Shown one piece after another: positions 24,669 through 33,884 of a DNA stretch of 64,000 bases. The stretch is from the NCBI GenBank assembly GCA_000961725.1, contig LADS01000058.1, forward strand, positions 230,084 to 294,083, read 5' to 3'. The stretch's first letter is position 1. The number at the start of each line of letters is the position of its first letter. The translations under genes were made by a program, and so were the position numbers. Origin of the DNA: Desulfobulbaceae bacterium BRH_c16a (GTDB taxonomy: Bacteria > Desulfobacterota > Desulfobulbia > Desulfobulbales > Desulfocapsaceae). The notes beneath the pieces are model-generated. The model did not search any database. It was not told the DNA's origin and saw only the letters and a program-made list of their open reading frames with translations.

Positions 24669-25739
24669 ATGTTCGACAAATTTGCTGATCTTGACGATAA
24701 GATTTCTCATCTTGAAGGCAGGTTGTCCGATCCCGATCTGGTTGGCAACCAGAATGAGTATCAAAAGGTGGTCCGTGAACATGCCCATCTTGTCAAACTG
24801 AATAATAAGTACCGGGAGTACACCAAAGTTCAGCAGGACATCCACGAGAACAGAGCAATCCTGTTCGACGAGGACGAAGACCCTGAACTGAAAGAATTGG
24901 CCAAGGCCGAACTTGAGGAGCTGGTCGTCAAGGAGAAAAAGCTCGATCAGGACCTGAAAATCATTCTCCTGCCCAAGGATCCCAACGATGACAAGAACAT
25001 TTTCCTGGAAATTCGTGCAGGAACCGGAGGGGATGAGGCCGCGCTTTTTGCCGGTGACCTGTTTCGGATGTATAGTCGGTTCGCCGAAAGCATGGGGTGG
25101 CGGGTCGAGGTAATGAGTTCGAGCCCGCTAGGCACCGGTGGATTCAAGGAGATTATTGCGCTCATCAGCGGCGAGCAGGTATATTCAAAACTCAAATACG
25201 AGAGTGGGGTTCATAGAGTTCAGCGGGTTCCCGAAACGGAAACCCAGGGCAGGATTCACACCTCGGCAGTGACGGTGGCAATATTGCCTGAAGTCGACGA
25301 GGTCGAACTGAATATTGACATGAATGAATTGAAGTTCGACGTTTTCCGGTCTTCAGGACCCGGAGGTCAGTCGGTTAACACGACCGACTCCGCCGTTCGA
25401 GTCACCCATCTGCCAACCGGCCTTGTCGTCATCTGTCAGGATGAGAAATCACAGCACAAAAACAAGGCTAAAGCCTTGGTGGTGTTGCGGGCACGACTTC
25501 TCGACCAGATGGAACAGGAGCGACACGACAAGATTTCCCAGGATCGGAAAAGTCAGGTGGGCAGCGGTGACAGGAGTGAGAGAATCCGCACGTATAATTT
25601 TCCCCAGGGGAGAATGACCGATCATAGGATCAATCTTACCCTCTATAAACTGGATGCCATAATAAGCGGCAAAATTGAAGATGTGATATATCCGCTTATT
25701 GCCCATGACCAGGCAGAAAAACTCAAAGCCATTCAATAA
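24669..25739 (+). CDS. prfA: Peptide chain release factor 1
   Basis: 356 residues. The tripeptide anticodon region reads P-E-T at 188-190 within R-V-P-E-T-E-T-Q-G-R-I-H-T-S-A, the RF1-type P-x-T. The GGQ motif is at 232-234 (S-G-P-G-G-Q-S-V-N-T). It ends translation at UAA and UAG, not UGA; this matters because the window holds a predicted UGA-Sec codon. Followed by its methyltransferase gene prmC. Confidence 0.96.
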   Translation: MFDKFADLDDKISHLEGRLSDPDLVGNQNEYQKVVREHAHLVKLNNKYREYTKVQQDIHENRAILFDEDEDPELKELAKAELEELVVKEKKLDQDLKIILLPKDPNDDKNIFLEIRAGTGGDEAALFAGDLFRMYSRFAESMGWRVEVMSSSPLGTGGFKEIIALISGEQVYSKLKYESGVHRVQRVPETETQGRIHTSAVTVAILPEVDEVELNIDMNELKFDVFRSSGPGGQSVNTTDSAVRVTHLPTGLVVICQDEKSQHKNKAKALVVLRARLLDQMEQERHDKISQDRKSQVGSGDRSERIRTYNFPQGRMTDHRINLTLYKLDAIISGKIEDVIYPLIAHDQAEKLKAIQ

Positions 25740-25812
25740 CCGTATTGGGTTCGCCCTATGATACTTTTCTCTGGTGCCGGGCAAAAGCAAGTATTTCTTT
25801 TATCAGGTGCAG

Positions 25813-26691
25813 ATGCGTCTGGCAGAACTCTTTAATCGTGCGGCCGGTGAACTTGCCGAGGCCGGTGTTCCCGAGTATCAGCTGGATGCCCGGCTTCTCC
25901 TGGAGAGTTGTCTTGGGATCACCAGGACCGAGATTTTTCTCAGCGGTCAAGCGGAAGTGGACGAGGAAGCTCAGCAAAGATACCTTGGGTTAATCGAGCG
26001 AAGAAAGAAACGCGAACCGGTTGCCTACATCCTCGGCGAGCAGGAATTCTGGTCCATGCCATTCTTCGTATCCCCTGCGGTACTGATTCCGCGCCCGGAA
26101 ACCGAGTTTTTGCTCGACAGGGTTCTTGCCCTCACTTCACCGGAAAATAGAGGTCGTGGTTGCGCGCTTGATCTGTGTTGCGGCAGCGGGGTTATTGCCA
26201 CTGTGCTTGCCAGGGAAACGGGCATGAAGATTATCGCTTCGGATATTTCTTTTAAAGCACTTCAGGTGGCAAGGAAGAATCTGCATCGTCACCATCTGGC
26301 AGATCAGGTTCGACTGGTGCAGGGTGATCTGCTCACCCCCTTTCTCCAGACGGGGGATGTTTTTTCGCTGATTGTTTCCAACCCTCCTTATGTGAGTAAC
26401 GATGATGTCGAGAATGGTCTCGAGCCCGAGGTTGCGAGACATGAACCCCATCTTGCCCTCGATGGCGGCGCCGGTGGGTTGGCGCTTATTCAGGAAATAA
26501 GGCTGAGACTGCCGGCAGTTCTTTGTCCCGGCGGGCAGTTTTTCATGGAGATTGGCGCCGATCAGGGCGAAGCGGTACAAAGCCTCTTTACCGCCGACTT
26601 AAAAGACGCTCCAGGTTTTTGTGATGTGGAAATACTCGCCGACTATACCGGCCGGGACAGGGTTCTGCATGCCAGAAAGAAAAAGCTATAA
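25813..26691 (+). CDS. prmC: Peptide chain release factor N5-glutamine methyltransferase
   Basis: 292 residues from ATG 25813 with AGGTG upstream; a GTG at 25774 would add 13 residues. N-terminal helical substrate domain (1-85), then a Rossmann SAM domain with L-D-L-C-C-G-S-G (119-126). The catalytic N-P-P-Y is at 190-193. It methylates the Gln of the GGQ motif in RF1 and RF2; the prfA-prmC pairing supports the assignment. Confidence 0.94.
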   Translation: MRLAELFNRAAGELAEAGVPEYQLDARLLLESCLGITRTEIFLSGQAEVDEEAQQRYLGLIERRKKREPVAYILGEQEFWSMPFFVSPAVLIPRPETEFLLDRVLALTSPENRGRGCALDLCCGSGVIATVLARETGMKIIASDISFKALQVARKNLHRHHLADQVRLVQGDLLTPFLQTGDVFSLIVSNPPYVSNDDVENGLEPEVARHEPHLALDGGAGGLALIQEIRLRLPAVLCPGGQFFMEIGADQGEAVQSLFTADLKDAPGFCDVEILADYTGRDRVLHARKKKL

Positions 26692-26703
26692 CTAGGTGAA
26701 AAA

Positions 26704-27993
26704 ATGGAAAAACTGATTATTGAGGGAGGCCGGCCGCTACGCGGCGAGGTGAAAATAAGCGGCGCCAAAAATGCCGCTTTACCCCTGATGGCTGCAACTC
26801 TCCTTGCTCCGGGCAAACATAAGCTGCGCAATGTCCCGGATTTGCGCGATACCCGTACCTTTATACGCCTGCTTGAAAATCTCGGGGTTAAAAGTGAACG
26901 GACAGGCGATCTGCTGATTCTTGACTCGACCCATCTGGTCGATGCCGAAGCCCCTTACAGCCTGGTCAAGACCATGCGGGCCTCGGTTCTTGTACTGGGC
27001 CCGCTGCTTGCTCGGCTCGGCAAGGCCAAAGTCTCTCTGCCCGGCGGGTGTGCTATCGGTGCACGGCCCATCAATTTTCATATTATGGGATTGGAGCGGC
27101 TTGGAGTTGTGTGCAAACTTGAAGGCGGCTATGTCGACGCGCATGTCGAAGGACCGATGCGGGGCGATGTCATCTATTTTGATATTCCGTCGGTGACAGG
27201 AACTGAAAATCTGCTGATGGCCGCAGTGCTGGCAGAGGGAACTACGGTTTTGAAAAACGCCGCTCGCGAACCGGAGATCGGCAATCTGATCGATATGCTG
27301 CTTTCGATGGGCGCGCGGATTGAAGGACGGGGCAGCGACAAGTTGATCGTTCATGGAGTAAAACAGCTGGTTCCGGCGAACTGTACAATTATTCCCGACC
27401 GGATCGAGACCGGAACGTACCTTATTGCCATTGCCGCAACCGGCGGCTCCGGCACGGTCACCAACTGCAACCCTGCCCATCTCCCTTCGCTCCTCGAGAA
27501 ACTGCGCAGTGCCGGACTGCGTATTATCGAAACAGCAGACACTATCAACATCAGCTGGCCTGCTCAACCGGAAAAATTGCCGGTTCTTGCCAGTGTCGAT
27601 ATCAAGACCAGGCCCTATCCGGGATATCCCACCGATCTGCAGGCCCAGTTTATGGCCCTGATGGCGCTGGGTTCCGACATCTGCGTCATTACCGAAACAA
27701 TATTTGAAAACCGTTTCATGCATGTGGCGGAACTGCAGAGACTGGGGGCAAAAATACGGGTCGAGGGACATTCCGCAGTTGTCTCCGGCAGAGGCATGAA
27801 TGGACTATGTGGTGCTCCGGTCATGGCGACCGATCTGCGGGCCAGTTCTTCATTGGTTATAGCCGGACTTGCCGCATCCGGGAGAACTGAAATTTCCCGG
27901 ATCTACCATCTGGAGCGGGGATACGAGAACCTGGTCGAGAAGCTCTCCGGCCTGGGTGCCAGGGTGTGGAAAGAACAAGATCAGGAGCTTTAA
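26704..27993 (+). CDS. murA: UDP-N-acetylglucosamine 1-carboxyvinyltransferase
   Basis: 429 residues. It transfers enolpyruvate from PEP to UDP-GlcNAc, committing it to peptidoglycan. The fosfomycin-target Cys is present: C116 in L-P-G-G-C-A-I-G-A-R-P. K22-N23 in G-A-K-N-A-A-L-P and the late A-T-D-L-R-A-S segment are also conserved. prfA-prmC-murA is a common deltaproteobacterial order. Starts 12 nt after prmC. Confidence 0.96.
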   Translation: MEKLIIEGGRPLRGEVKISGAKNAALPLMAATLLAPGKHKLRNVPDLRDTRTFIRLLENLGVKSERTGDLLILDSTHLVDAEAPYSLVKTMRASVLVLGPLLARLGKAKVSLPGGCAIGARPINFHIMGLERLGVVCKLEGGYVDAHVEGPMRGDVIYFDIPSVTGTENLLMAAVLAEGTTVLKNAAREPEIGNLIDMLLSMGARIEGRGSDKLIVHGVKQLVPANCTIIPDRIETGTYLIAIAATGGSGTVTNCNPAHLPSLLEKLRSAGLRIIETADTINISWPAQPEKLPVLASVDIKTRPYPGYPTDLQAQFMALMALGSDICVITETIFENRFMHVAELQRLGAKIRVEGHSAVVSGRGMNGLCGAPVMATDLRASSSLVIAGLAASGRTEISRIYHLERGYENLVEKLSGLGARVWKEQDQEL

Positions 27994-28019
27994 GGTCAGA
28001 ATAAAATAGGTAAGTGCAT

Positions 28020-28700
28020 ATGGTTATTTCTCCCCAACGTGACCGGCCGGACAGTCAAATTAAAGAGATCGCAAAGAACATTTCAAGTAACCGGGTTGTT
28101 CAAATACTGCAGAAAAATCGGGAGAGGGTGGCTCTCGTGGGGATTGGAATCGCTTTTTTGCTTTTTGTCGCAGGCGGTCTTTATCTCCAGAAGAAAAACA
28201 AGCTTGACAAGGAATATCCGATTGAGCTCATGCCTAAAACGGTCGAACTGAATCTCCGGCAAAAAGGTGAGCCGAGCGGGCAAGCCGCCGAAACCACCCC
28301 TGCCACGGCATCCTTTTTTCTTAGGCCATCGCCGAGTGAACTACTGCAGCAACTTGCCTCCATGGAGCATCTCAATGAAAACATTGCAGGAGAAAAAGTT
28401 ACCGGTCTGAGAGTTTTGTGGCCGGTGTATTATTATTCATATCAGGAGCAGGGAGGCGGCAAGGCGACACTTCTTCTTGACGTCTCGGAAGATGGTTTTG
28501 GGCTGTTGATAGAAAGCGAAGTGGATCTCTCGGTATATCCACCGATACACGATCTTCAAGCCGGCCAGAAAATATGGATAGGCGGTGAGATACTTGCCGT
28601 TGATCCTTCGGGAACAGGAACAATCTATCTCAAGGCCGAGCATCTGCAATTCAATGAAGAAGAACCCTTTCCGGCGGGGATGCGGCCGGTAGAGAAGTAA
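28020..28700 (+). CDS. Membrane-anchored protein of unknown function
   Basis: 226 residues from ATG 28020 (a GTG at 28014 is also possible). A basic N terminus is followed by one membrane helix at about 38-56 (V-A-L-V-G-I-G-I-A-F-L-L-F-V-A-G-G-L). A low-complexity Ala/Thr/Pro linker (80-100) then leads to a C-terminal beta-rich domain (about 125-215). Topology suggests the C-terminal domain lies outside the cytoplasm. I do not recognise the family. It starts 26 nt after murA and may share its transcript; it converges on the histidine kinase gene. Confidence 0.6.
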   Translation: MVISPQRDRPDSQIKEIAKNISSNRVVQILQKNRERVALVGIGIAFLLFVAGGLYLQKKNKLDKEYPIELMPKTVELNLRQKGEPSGQAAETTPATASFFLRPSPSELLQQLASMEHLNENIAGEKVTGLRVLWPVYYYSYQEQGGGKATLLLDVSEDGFGLLIESEVDLSVYPPIHDLQAGQKIWIGGEILAVDPSGTGTIYLKAEHLQFNEEEPFPAGMRPVEK

Positions 28701-28734
28701 GCGGCTCTTTTTCAAGTTATCCTGCGAAAAAGGA

Positions 28735-30432
28735 TCACTGGGGAAGCGGCAAAGTCACCTTGAACACCGCCCCGCCTTTTTCTTCATTTGTTACAGAGAT
28801 GGAGCCTCGATGCTCTGTAATCGTCTGTCTGACTATCGCCAGGCCGAGTCCTGTGCCATCGGGCCGGGTTGTGAAAAACGGTTCGAAAATCTGATCCAAT
28901 TTACTCTCGTCCACTCCCGGGCCGTTATCTTTGATCGAGATCTCGATGGCATCCTGATTGTCGGCACATTTCACTTCCTGAGCCCGGATGGAAATGCGTT
29001 CGCAGCCGATGGGACAGAAGGCCATGCTGTTCTGGATGAGATGATTGAAGGCCGTGAACATCTGCCTTCGATCGGCCCAGATATCGATGGTGCCGCTAAA
29101 ATCGAAGACAATTTCGGCTGTATCGGGCCAGGCCGGATCGGCTCTTCCTACCTGCAGCACTTCTTCCAAACAGTTGCGCAGGGAGAACCAGTTGCAGGAC
29201 GCATGTTCCGGTCGAGAGAATTTCAAAAAATCTCCGACAGTTTCAATCAGCCGGTTTGACTCCCGCAGGATGATATTGGTCAGTTGAACATTGGTATAAT
29301 TTTTTATTCCCTCCGACGAAAATTCGTTGAGCAGTATCTGAGCAGATCCGGAAATTGCCGTGAGCGGATTGCGAAAATCATGGGCAATTCCGGCGCTCAT
29401 CATCCCGATGGCAGCGAGCTTTTCGGTCTGCCGAATCTGCCGCTCCAGCTTTTCGATCTCGCTGATATCCCTCAGCGTGATGATTTTATGCGGTGCGGAA
29501 TGATTGTGTTGATCGGGTACCGATTTCTGGATATTCATATGGGCGTAGCCGATACGAACTTTGGTTTCGTCATCTTTGATGAAATCTGTTGAGAGACGCT
29601 GGTTTTCGCTGGCCAGGTCAAGATTCGGGAAGATTGAATCGAGCTTTTCTCCAACCAATGAAAGAGCGGGCAGGTTGGTGATCTTACTGACGGCATTGTT
29701 GGCGGAAGTGATGATGCGATCCCGATCGATGGTCATGATGCCGGTTGAGATATTGTCGAAAATCTGTTTGTACAGAATTGCCAGCCTATCGAAGTTTTTT
29801 AAGGAGTCGGTGAGAGCATTCTCGGTCGTCTGCAGTCTCAGGCCAAACATGGCACTCAAGATTGCAGCCAGAAAGAAGGTCAACCCATGTACGGCGAAAT
29901 GATTGAGAATGACCATGGAGGGGGTGTCGGTAACCGGCAGAAAATCCTGAAGGTAGACCGGGTACAGGCCATAGGTTTCCAGGGTGAGGATGGCTCCGTA
30001 CTGCAGGGTTGCGGCTGCGGCGGCAACCAGTCCGCCTTTTCGCGGGAGGATGAGGCCGCCGGCGACAATCGGAAAAAAATAGACTGTGGTGAAGATGGAT
30101 ACGGAGGAGCCGGAAAAGAAGACCAGCATCGACACAAAACAGGTATCAAGCAGATTCTGGGCGAATCCGAATTTTCTCAGGCTGCCTTGATAAATAAGCA
30201 GAAAAAAGGCGGAAAAAATGGTCGTCAGAAAGATGATCAGCAGGAGAAGGATAAGCAGGTTTGTGGGGAGGACGATGACATCGAACTGTTCGCCGCGAAA
30301 GATATAGTTGATAGTCAGCAGCAGGGTGTAGAGGACCACGCGCAGCAGCAACATCCAGAGCAGTTGATTGCGGAGGATCTGACTGACGCTGATCGTTGTC
30401 CGGGCACGGCCGATAAGAGAGGAAAGATCCAT
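28735..30432 (-). CDS. PilS-like membrane sensor histidine kinase
   Basis: 565 residues. About six membrane helices (25-200), a PAS domain (220-325), a HisKA domain with phospho-acceptor H351 (G-I-A-H-D-F-R-N-P-L), and a HATPase_c domain ending with D-N-G-P-G-V and T-G-L-G-L-A-I-V. Six helices followed by PAS resemble PilS, the kinase that controls type IV pilin transcription. The gene starts 5 nt after the stop of the sigma-54 regulator upstream, so the two are a cognate pair. Pilus control is inferred from this architecture; no pil genes are in the window. Confidence 0.85.
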   Translation of the reverse strand: MDLSSLIGRARTTISVSQILRNQLLWMLLLRVVLYTLLLTINYIFRGEQFDVIVLPTNLLILLLLIIFLTTIFSAFFLLIYQGSLRKFGFAQNLLDTCFVSMLVFFSGSSVSIFTTVYFFPIVAGGLILPRKGGLVAAAAATLQYGAILTLETYGLYPVYLQDFLPVTDTPSMVILNHFAVHGLTFFLAAILSAMFGLRLQTTENALTDSLKNFDRLAILYKQIFDNISTGIMTIDRDRIITSANNAVSKITNLPALSLVGEKLDSIFPNLDLASENQRLSTDFIKDDETKVRIGYAHMNIQKSVPDQHNHSAPHKIITLRDISEIEKLERQIRQTEKLAAIGMMSAGIAHDFRNPLTAISGSAQILLNEFSSEGIKNYTNVQLTNIILRESNRLIETVGDFLKFSRPEHASCNWFSLRNCLEEVLQVGRADPAWPDTAEIVFDFSGTIDIWADRRQMFTAFNHLIQNSMAFCPIGCERISIRAQEVKCADNQDAIEISIKDNGPGVDESKLDQIFEPFFTTRPDGTGLGLAIVRQTITEHRGSISVTNEEKGGAVFKVTLPLPQ

Positions 30433-30437
30433 GGCTG

Positions 30438-31820
30438 TCAGCTCAAACCATATTTTTTAACTTTGTAACGCAGACTGCGAAAACTGAGCTGCAGCAGTTC
30501 CGCTGCCTTCATCTTCGAGTTATTGGTTTTTTGCAGGGTGTGGGTAATGATACGTTTTTCCAGATTGGCGACAATCTTCTCAATGCCTAAATCATAGAGT
30601 TCCTCTTCGCTCGAGGCCGCCTGAAAGAGACCATTATATTCATCGCTTGGTGCTGCCACTGCCGACTGGTTGACTTTGCCGGAGAAGGTTAAACTCTCAG
30701 GGAGAATGATATTCGAGTTGGCCAGGGCAACGCCTCGTTCTATTATATTTTCCAATTCGCGAATATTGCCGGGAAAATGATAATTCATGAGTACCTGCAA
30801 GCCATAGGAGGAAATTTCCTGCACCTCTTTGCCAAGTTGCCGGGAATATTTCTTCAAAAAATGGTCGACCAGTTGCGGAACATCTTCCTTCCTCTCACGG
30901 AGCGGCGGAATCCGCATGGGAACCACTGCAAGGCGGTAAAAGAGATCTTCCCTGAACCTGCCTTCCCTGATCTCGTCTTCAAGGATCTTGTTGGTGGCGG
31001 CAATAATACGGACATTTATTCGTTTGGTCCGAGTCCCGCCAACCGGTTTGATTTCTCTCTCCTGAAGAACGCGAAGGAGTTTGGTCTGAATAATCGGTGT
31101 CAACTCTCCGATCTCGTCAAGGAAAGCCGTGCCATTATCGGCCTCGTTGAAAAGGCCGGATTTATCGCTGATCGCCCCGGTAAAGGCTCCTTTGACGTGG
31201 CCGAAGAGTTCGCTCTCCATCAGATCCTCGGGAATGGCGCTGCAGGTGATAGGTACGAAATTCTGCGATGCCACTCTGCTGTGGCTGTGGATAGCCTGGG
31301 CCACGAGCTCCTTGCCGGTACCGGATTCCCCATAGATGAGGACATTTGCCGGAGTCGGGGCGACGCGTTGTATCATGTCGAAGATTTTGAGCATTTCCCG
31401 GCTTTGCCCGATAATTTCAGGAAATGAGGCGCTGAGATCCTGTGGTTTGCCGATCTGGAGATTTTTGCTGGTTGCCGATTCGATGACCGATTTAATTTCA
31501 TCGACGTTGAACGGCTTACTGATGTAGTCGAATGCACCGTTCTTCATGGCCAGAACCGCATCGTCCGGGGATGCAAACGCTGTAATCATTATCACCGGCA
31601 GCTCGGGAAAATCCTCTTTTATCGATTCCAGAAGTTCAATGCCGGTAATACCGGGCATGCGGATATCGCTGACAACGACGTCGACCGACTGATTGCCGAG
31701 AATCTCGAGTGCTTTTCCACCATTGTCGGCAGTTGCTACCTTATGGCCTTCTTTTTCGAGGAGAATCTTGAGGAAATCCCGCATACTGCGCTCGTCATCG
31801 ACGACTAATACTGAGGCCAT
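30438..31820 (-). CDS. PilR-like sigma-54-dependent response regulator
   Basis: 460 residues from ATG 31820 (GAAGG 5 nt upstream). Receiver domain with phospho-acceptor D52 (S-D-I-R-M-P). AAA+ domain has G-E-S-G-T-G-K-E (164-171) and the sigma-54 contact loop G-A-F-T-G-A (211-216). C-terminal Fis-type helix-turn-helix (K-M-K-A-A-E-L-L-Q-L-S-F-R-S-L-R-Y). Activates sigma-54 promoters when phosphorylated, presumably by the kinase encoded next to it. Confidence 0.93.
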   Translation of the reverse strand: MASVLVVDDERSMRDFLKILLEKEGHKVATADNGGKALEILGNQSVDVVVSDIRMPGITGIELLESIKEDFPELPVIMITAFASPDDAVLAMKNGAFDYISKPFNVDEIKSVIESATSKNLQIGKPQDLSASFPEIIGQSREMLKIFDMIQRVAPTPANVLIYGESGTGKELVAQAIHSHSRVASQNFVPITCSAIPEDLMESELFGHVKGAFTGAISDKSGLFNEADNGTAFLDEIGELTPIIQTKLLRVLQEREIKPVGGTRTKRINVRIIAATNKILEDEIREGRFREDLFYRLAVVPMRIPPLRERKEDVPQLVDHFLKKYSRQLGKEVQEISSYGLQVLMNYHFPGNIRELENIIERGVALANSNIILPESLTFSGKVNQSAVAAPSDEYNGLFQAASSEEELYDLGIEKIVANLEKRIITHTLQKTNNSKMKAAELLQLSFRSLRYKVKKYGLS

Positions 31821-31999
31821 GGCCACCTTCGGGTTGTGTTAGCTGGAATGGGGGTTGCGGAAATCACTGATGGGGGTGACAGCCGGAAGTTTATCTCACG
31901 TAATACTTCACCTGATAATATCGTAAAGAACGGCAAGAGACAAGAAGGGGATACGGCTGACCTGAAAAATGAAGAGGATTTAAAGAAATGTGTTGAGAT

Positions 32000-32048
32000 C
32001 GACAGTCGCTCTCCCCATCGGAGCAGGAGCGACTGTCGCGTGGGCTTA
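32000..32048 (-). terminator. Long hairpin downstream of the zinc-ribbon gene
   Basis: 12-bp perfect stem CGACAGTCGCTC / GAGCGACTGTCG (32000-32011 and 32037-32048) with a 25-nt loop, 2 nt after the minus-strand stop at 32051. The trailing sequence is only moderately U-rich, so termination strength is uncertain. Confidence 0.6.
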
Positions 32049-32050
32049 GA

Positions 32051-32737
32051 TCAGGCAAGCGAACGACTGCCCTCCTCGATCAGCGAGGCGGCGATGTTTC
32101 TGGCTGAGTCGGTGCGGAATTCTTCTGCTGCCTGTCGCACCATTTCGGCGGTGATGAGATTTTCTTTGATCTTTTCCTGCAGGGTACGGAGGGCTAAGGC
32201 ATCCCTGAGAATGTTATCCGGCAGGGAGCCGTTCTCCCGCTCTTTTTGCTGGTGTGCGATAAGATTGCAGGTTTCCTCGATCATTTCATCGCCTGCCCCG
32301 ACTTTTTTCAAAATGGACCGGGCATTGGTCTGACCGGTGCCGTAAAGGTAGGCGGCGCAGAGAATAATGGCGAGATTTCCACCTCCTTCCGCCTTTGCTA
32401 TATTCTCGGCATGGCGGGCGGTGGCAGTTGCCTGACGGATACTCTTGAAGTCGGATTGAAAGTGCCGTTTCATTTCAACCGCCACCTTGTCTTTCAGCAG
32501 GTTGTCTCTTCCGCCGGTAAAATCTTCGGGCAGTGCCCCCAGACATTGTTCGGCATACTGGCAATACGAGGCGCAGCCGAAATCCATCTTGGGGTTGACA
32601 AAGCGATGACCGCAGCTGCCGCACTTTCGGCTGGTATCATCCTTGTAAAATTCAACCGATGTGCCGCATTTGGGGCAGGCAACATCAAAAATTGCATTAT
32701 CTTTCCAGTATTTCATATCCTGACCCGGACATTTCAT
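32051..32737 (-). CDS. Zinc-ribbon protein with degenerate HD-like domain
   Basis: 228 residues from ATG 32737 with AAGGAGAA 6 nt upstream. N-terminal zinc ribbon: C21-x2-C24 and C39-x2-C42, then further Cys at 55, 59 and 65. The helical remainder contains A-R-H-A-E-N-I-A-K-A-E-G and an A-A-Y-L-Y-G-T-G-Q segment, resembling an HD-domain phosphohydrolase whose catalytic H-D pair is replaced. Catalysis is therefore doubtful. It lies just downstream of cooC and has an FNR/Crp-type palindrome upstream. Role unknown; perhaps a redox or metal-linked regulator. Confidence 0.7.
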   Translation of the reverse strand: MKCPGQDMKYWKDNAIFDVACPKCGTSVEFYKDDTSRKCGSCGHRFVNPKMDFGCASYCQYAEQCLGALPEDFTGGRDNLLKDKVAVEMKRHFQSDFKSIRQATATARHAENIAKAEGGGNLAIILCAAYLYGTGQTNARSILKKVGAGDEMIEETCNLIAHQQKERENGSLPDNILRDALALRTLQEKIKENLITAEMVRQAAEEFRTDSARNIAASLIEEGSRSLA

Positions 32738-32852
32738 GGCTGTTCTCCTTATTTATCGTTCACCGGTGAGAACCATTGGCGGTACGAAGACCATCCTGCA
32801 CCAAACATAAGCTCGATTATGTTATAAGTGTATCAGCTCAAGATGAATTGTC

Positions 32853-32868
32853 CTTGATCTAGGTCAAG
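32853..32868. promoter_or_regulatory. FNR/Crp-family palindrome upstream of the zinc-ribbon gene
   Basis: CTTGATCTAGGTCAAG is a 16-bp near-palindrome: TTGAT, four bases, GTCAA. It matches the FNR half-site TTGAT and the HcpR-like TTGACC pattern. It lies 116 bp upstream of the minus-strand gene starting at 32737. Confidence 0.5.
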
Positions 32869-32915
32869 ATCGAAACGATTTTTAAAGGATGGGGAAAAGA
32901 AGGGGGGATCGAAAC

Positions 32916-32940
32916 GGGGGAGAATCGGAGTATCTCCCCC
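32916..32940 (-). terminator. Hairpin downstream of the CooC-like gene
   Basis: 8-bp stem GGGGGAGA / TCTCCCCC (32916-32923 and 32933-32940) 14 nt after the minus-strand stop at 32954. The trailing U tract is poor. Confidence 0.5.
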
Positions 32941-32953
32941 GGAATCGGGCTAA

Positions 32954-33715
32954 TCAGGAAACGGGACAGAATTCATTCATGAGTTTATCGACAGCCAGAA
33001 CCGAGAGGGATTCGGCCGGAAGATCCAGCAGCGAGCGACGTTCCATATCGAATTCAAGCAGAGCCGGGTCGTGCGGAATGATGCCCGCTATCGGTAACCC
33101 GATATCTTTCACTTCGGTCAGAAATGCATCGCTGAGGTTCTCCGGGCCGCGGGTCACGATAATCGCCAATTTTTTCACATCCAGTTTCAAGCTGCCGAGC
33201 ATCTGGCTGATTCTTTTAACCGCTCGCAGACCCCTGAGAGAGTAATCGGTGACGAGGAAAAGTATATCGACTTTACCGCTGGTTCGCCGGCTCAGATGCT
33301 CCATCCCTGCTTCATTGTCGACGACTGTATATTTGTAATGACCGGTCAGTTTGTCGGTGAAGCTGTTCAGGATATTGTTGACCATGCAATAACAACCCTG
33401 GCCTTCCTGTCTGCCCATGACCAGCAGGTCAAACGCAGGCTTTTCGATCAGCGCCTGTTCGATCAGGGTCTCGAGGTAATTGACTTTGTCCATGCCTGAG
33501 GGGACACTTTGCGGATCCTTCATATAGGTTTCGCGGATGTCGCCGATCGTGCTCGTGACATTCAGGCCCATGGTTTCGCCAAGATTACTGTTCGGATCCG
33601 CATCGACAGCGAGAACGGGGGTTTTGCCGGTCGCGCCGAGATAACGAACAACCAGGGACGCGACTGTGGTTTTGCCGACGCCGCCTTTTCCGGCAAACGC
33701 AATTACTTTACTCAT
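32954..33715 (-). CDS. cooC: CooC-like nickel-insertion ATPase
   Basis: 253 residues. MinD/ParA-type P-loop G-K-G-G-V-G-K-T at 9-16 and D38-A-D-P-N at Walker A'. The C-Y-C pair (C108, C110), in G-R-Q-E-G-Q-G-C-Y-C, is the intersubunit metal site of CooC and AcsF. These ATPases load nickel into CO dehydrogenase / acetyl-CoA synthase. No CODH gene is in the window, but the Wood-Ljungdahl methyl-branch genes downstream fit. Promoter and terminator separate it from the hdr genes. Confidence 0.88.
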   Translation of the reverse strand: MSKVIAFAGKGGVGKTTVASLVVRYLGATGKTPVLAVDADPNSNLGETMGLNVTSTIGDIRETYMKDPQSVPSGMDKVNYLETLIEQALIEKPAFDLLVMGRQEGQGCYCMVNNILNSFTDKLTGHYKYTVVDNEAGMEHLSRRTSGKVDILFLVTDYSLRGLRAVKRISQMLGSLKLDVKKLAIIVTRGPENLSDAFLTEVKDIGLPIAGIIPHDPALLEFDMERRSLLDLPAESLSVLAVDKLMNEFCPVS

Positions 33716-33833
33716 AATATATCTCCGTGCAGATTACTTGTGACTGGGGAAAAAATACAATTACCTCGCCATCATAAGGGTAATTTCCAATGTGATGTTT
33801 ACAACACCTGAGAAGTGTAAACATTTTCCCTGG

Positions 33834-33879
33834 AAAAAAAAGAAAAAACCACCTCATCAGTAAAGAAAATGAGGTGGTT
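33834..33879 (-). terminator. Rho-independent terminator of the hdrB transcript
   Basis: 11-bp perfect stem AACCACCTCAT / ATGAGGTGGTT (33847-33857 and 33869-33879), followed on the minus strand by a run of about 14 mostly U residues. It is separated from the hdrB stop by the 131-bp inverted-repeat element. Confidence 0.85.
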
Positions 33880-33884
33880 CTAAC

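Noticed and set aside
26779..27771. 330-codon minus-strand ORF opposite murA
   Set aside because: Antisense shadow of murA caused by codon bias; translation is not protein-like.
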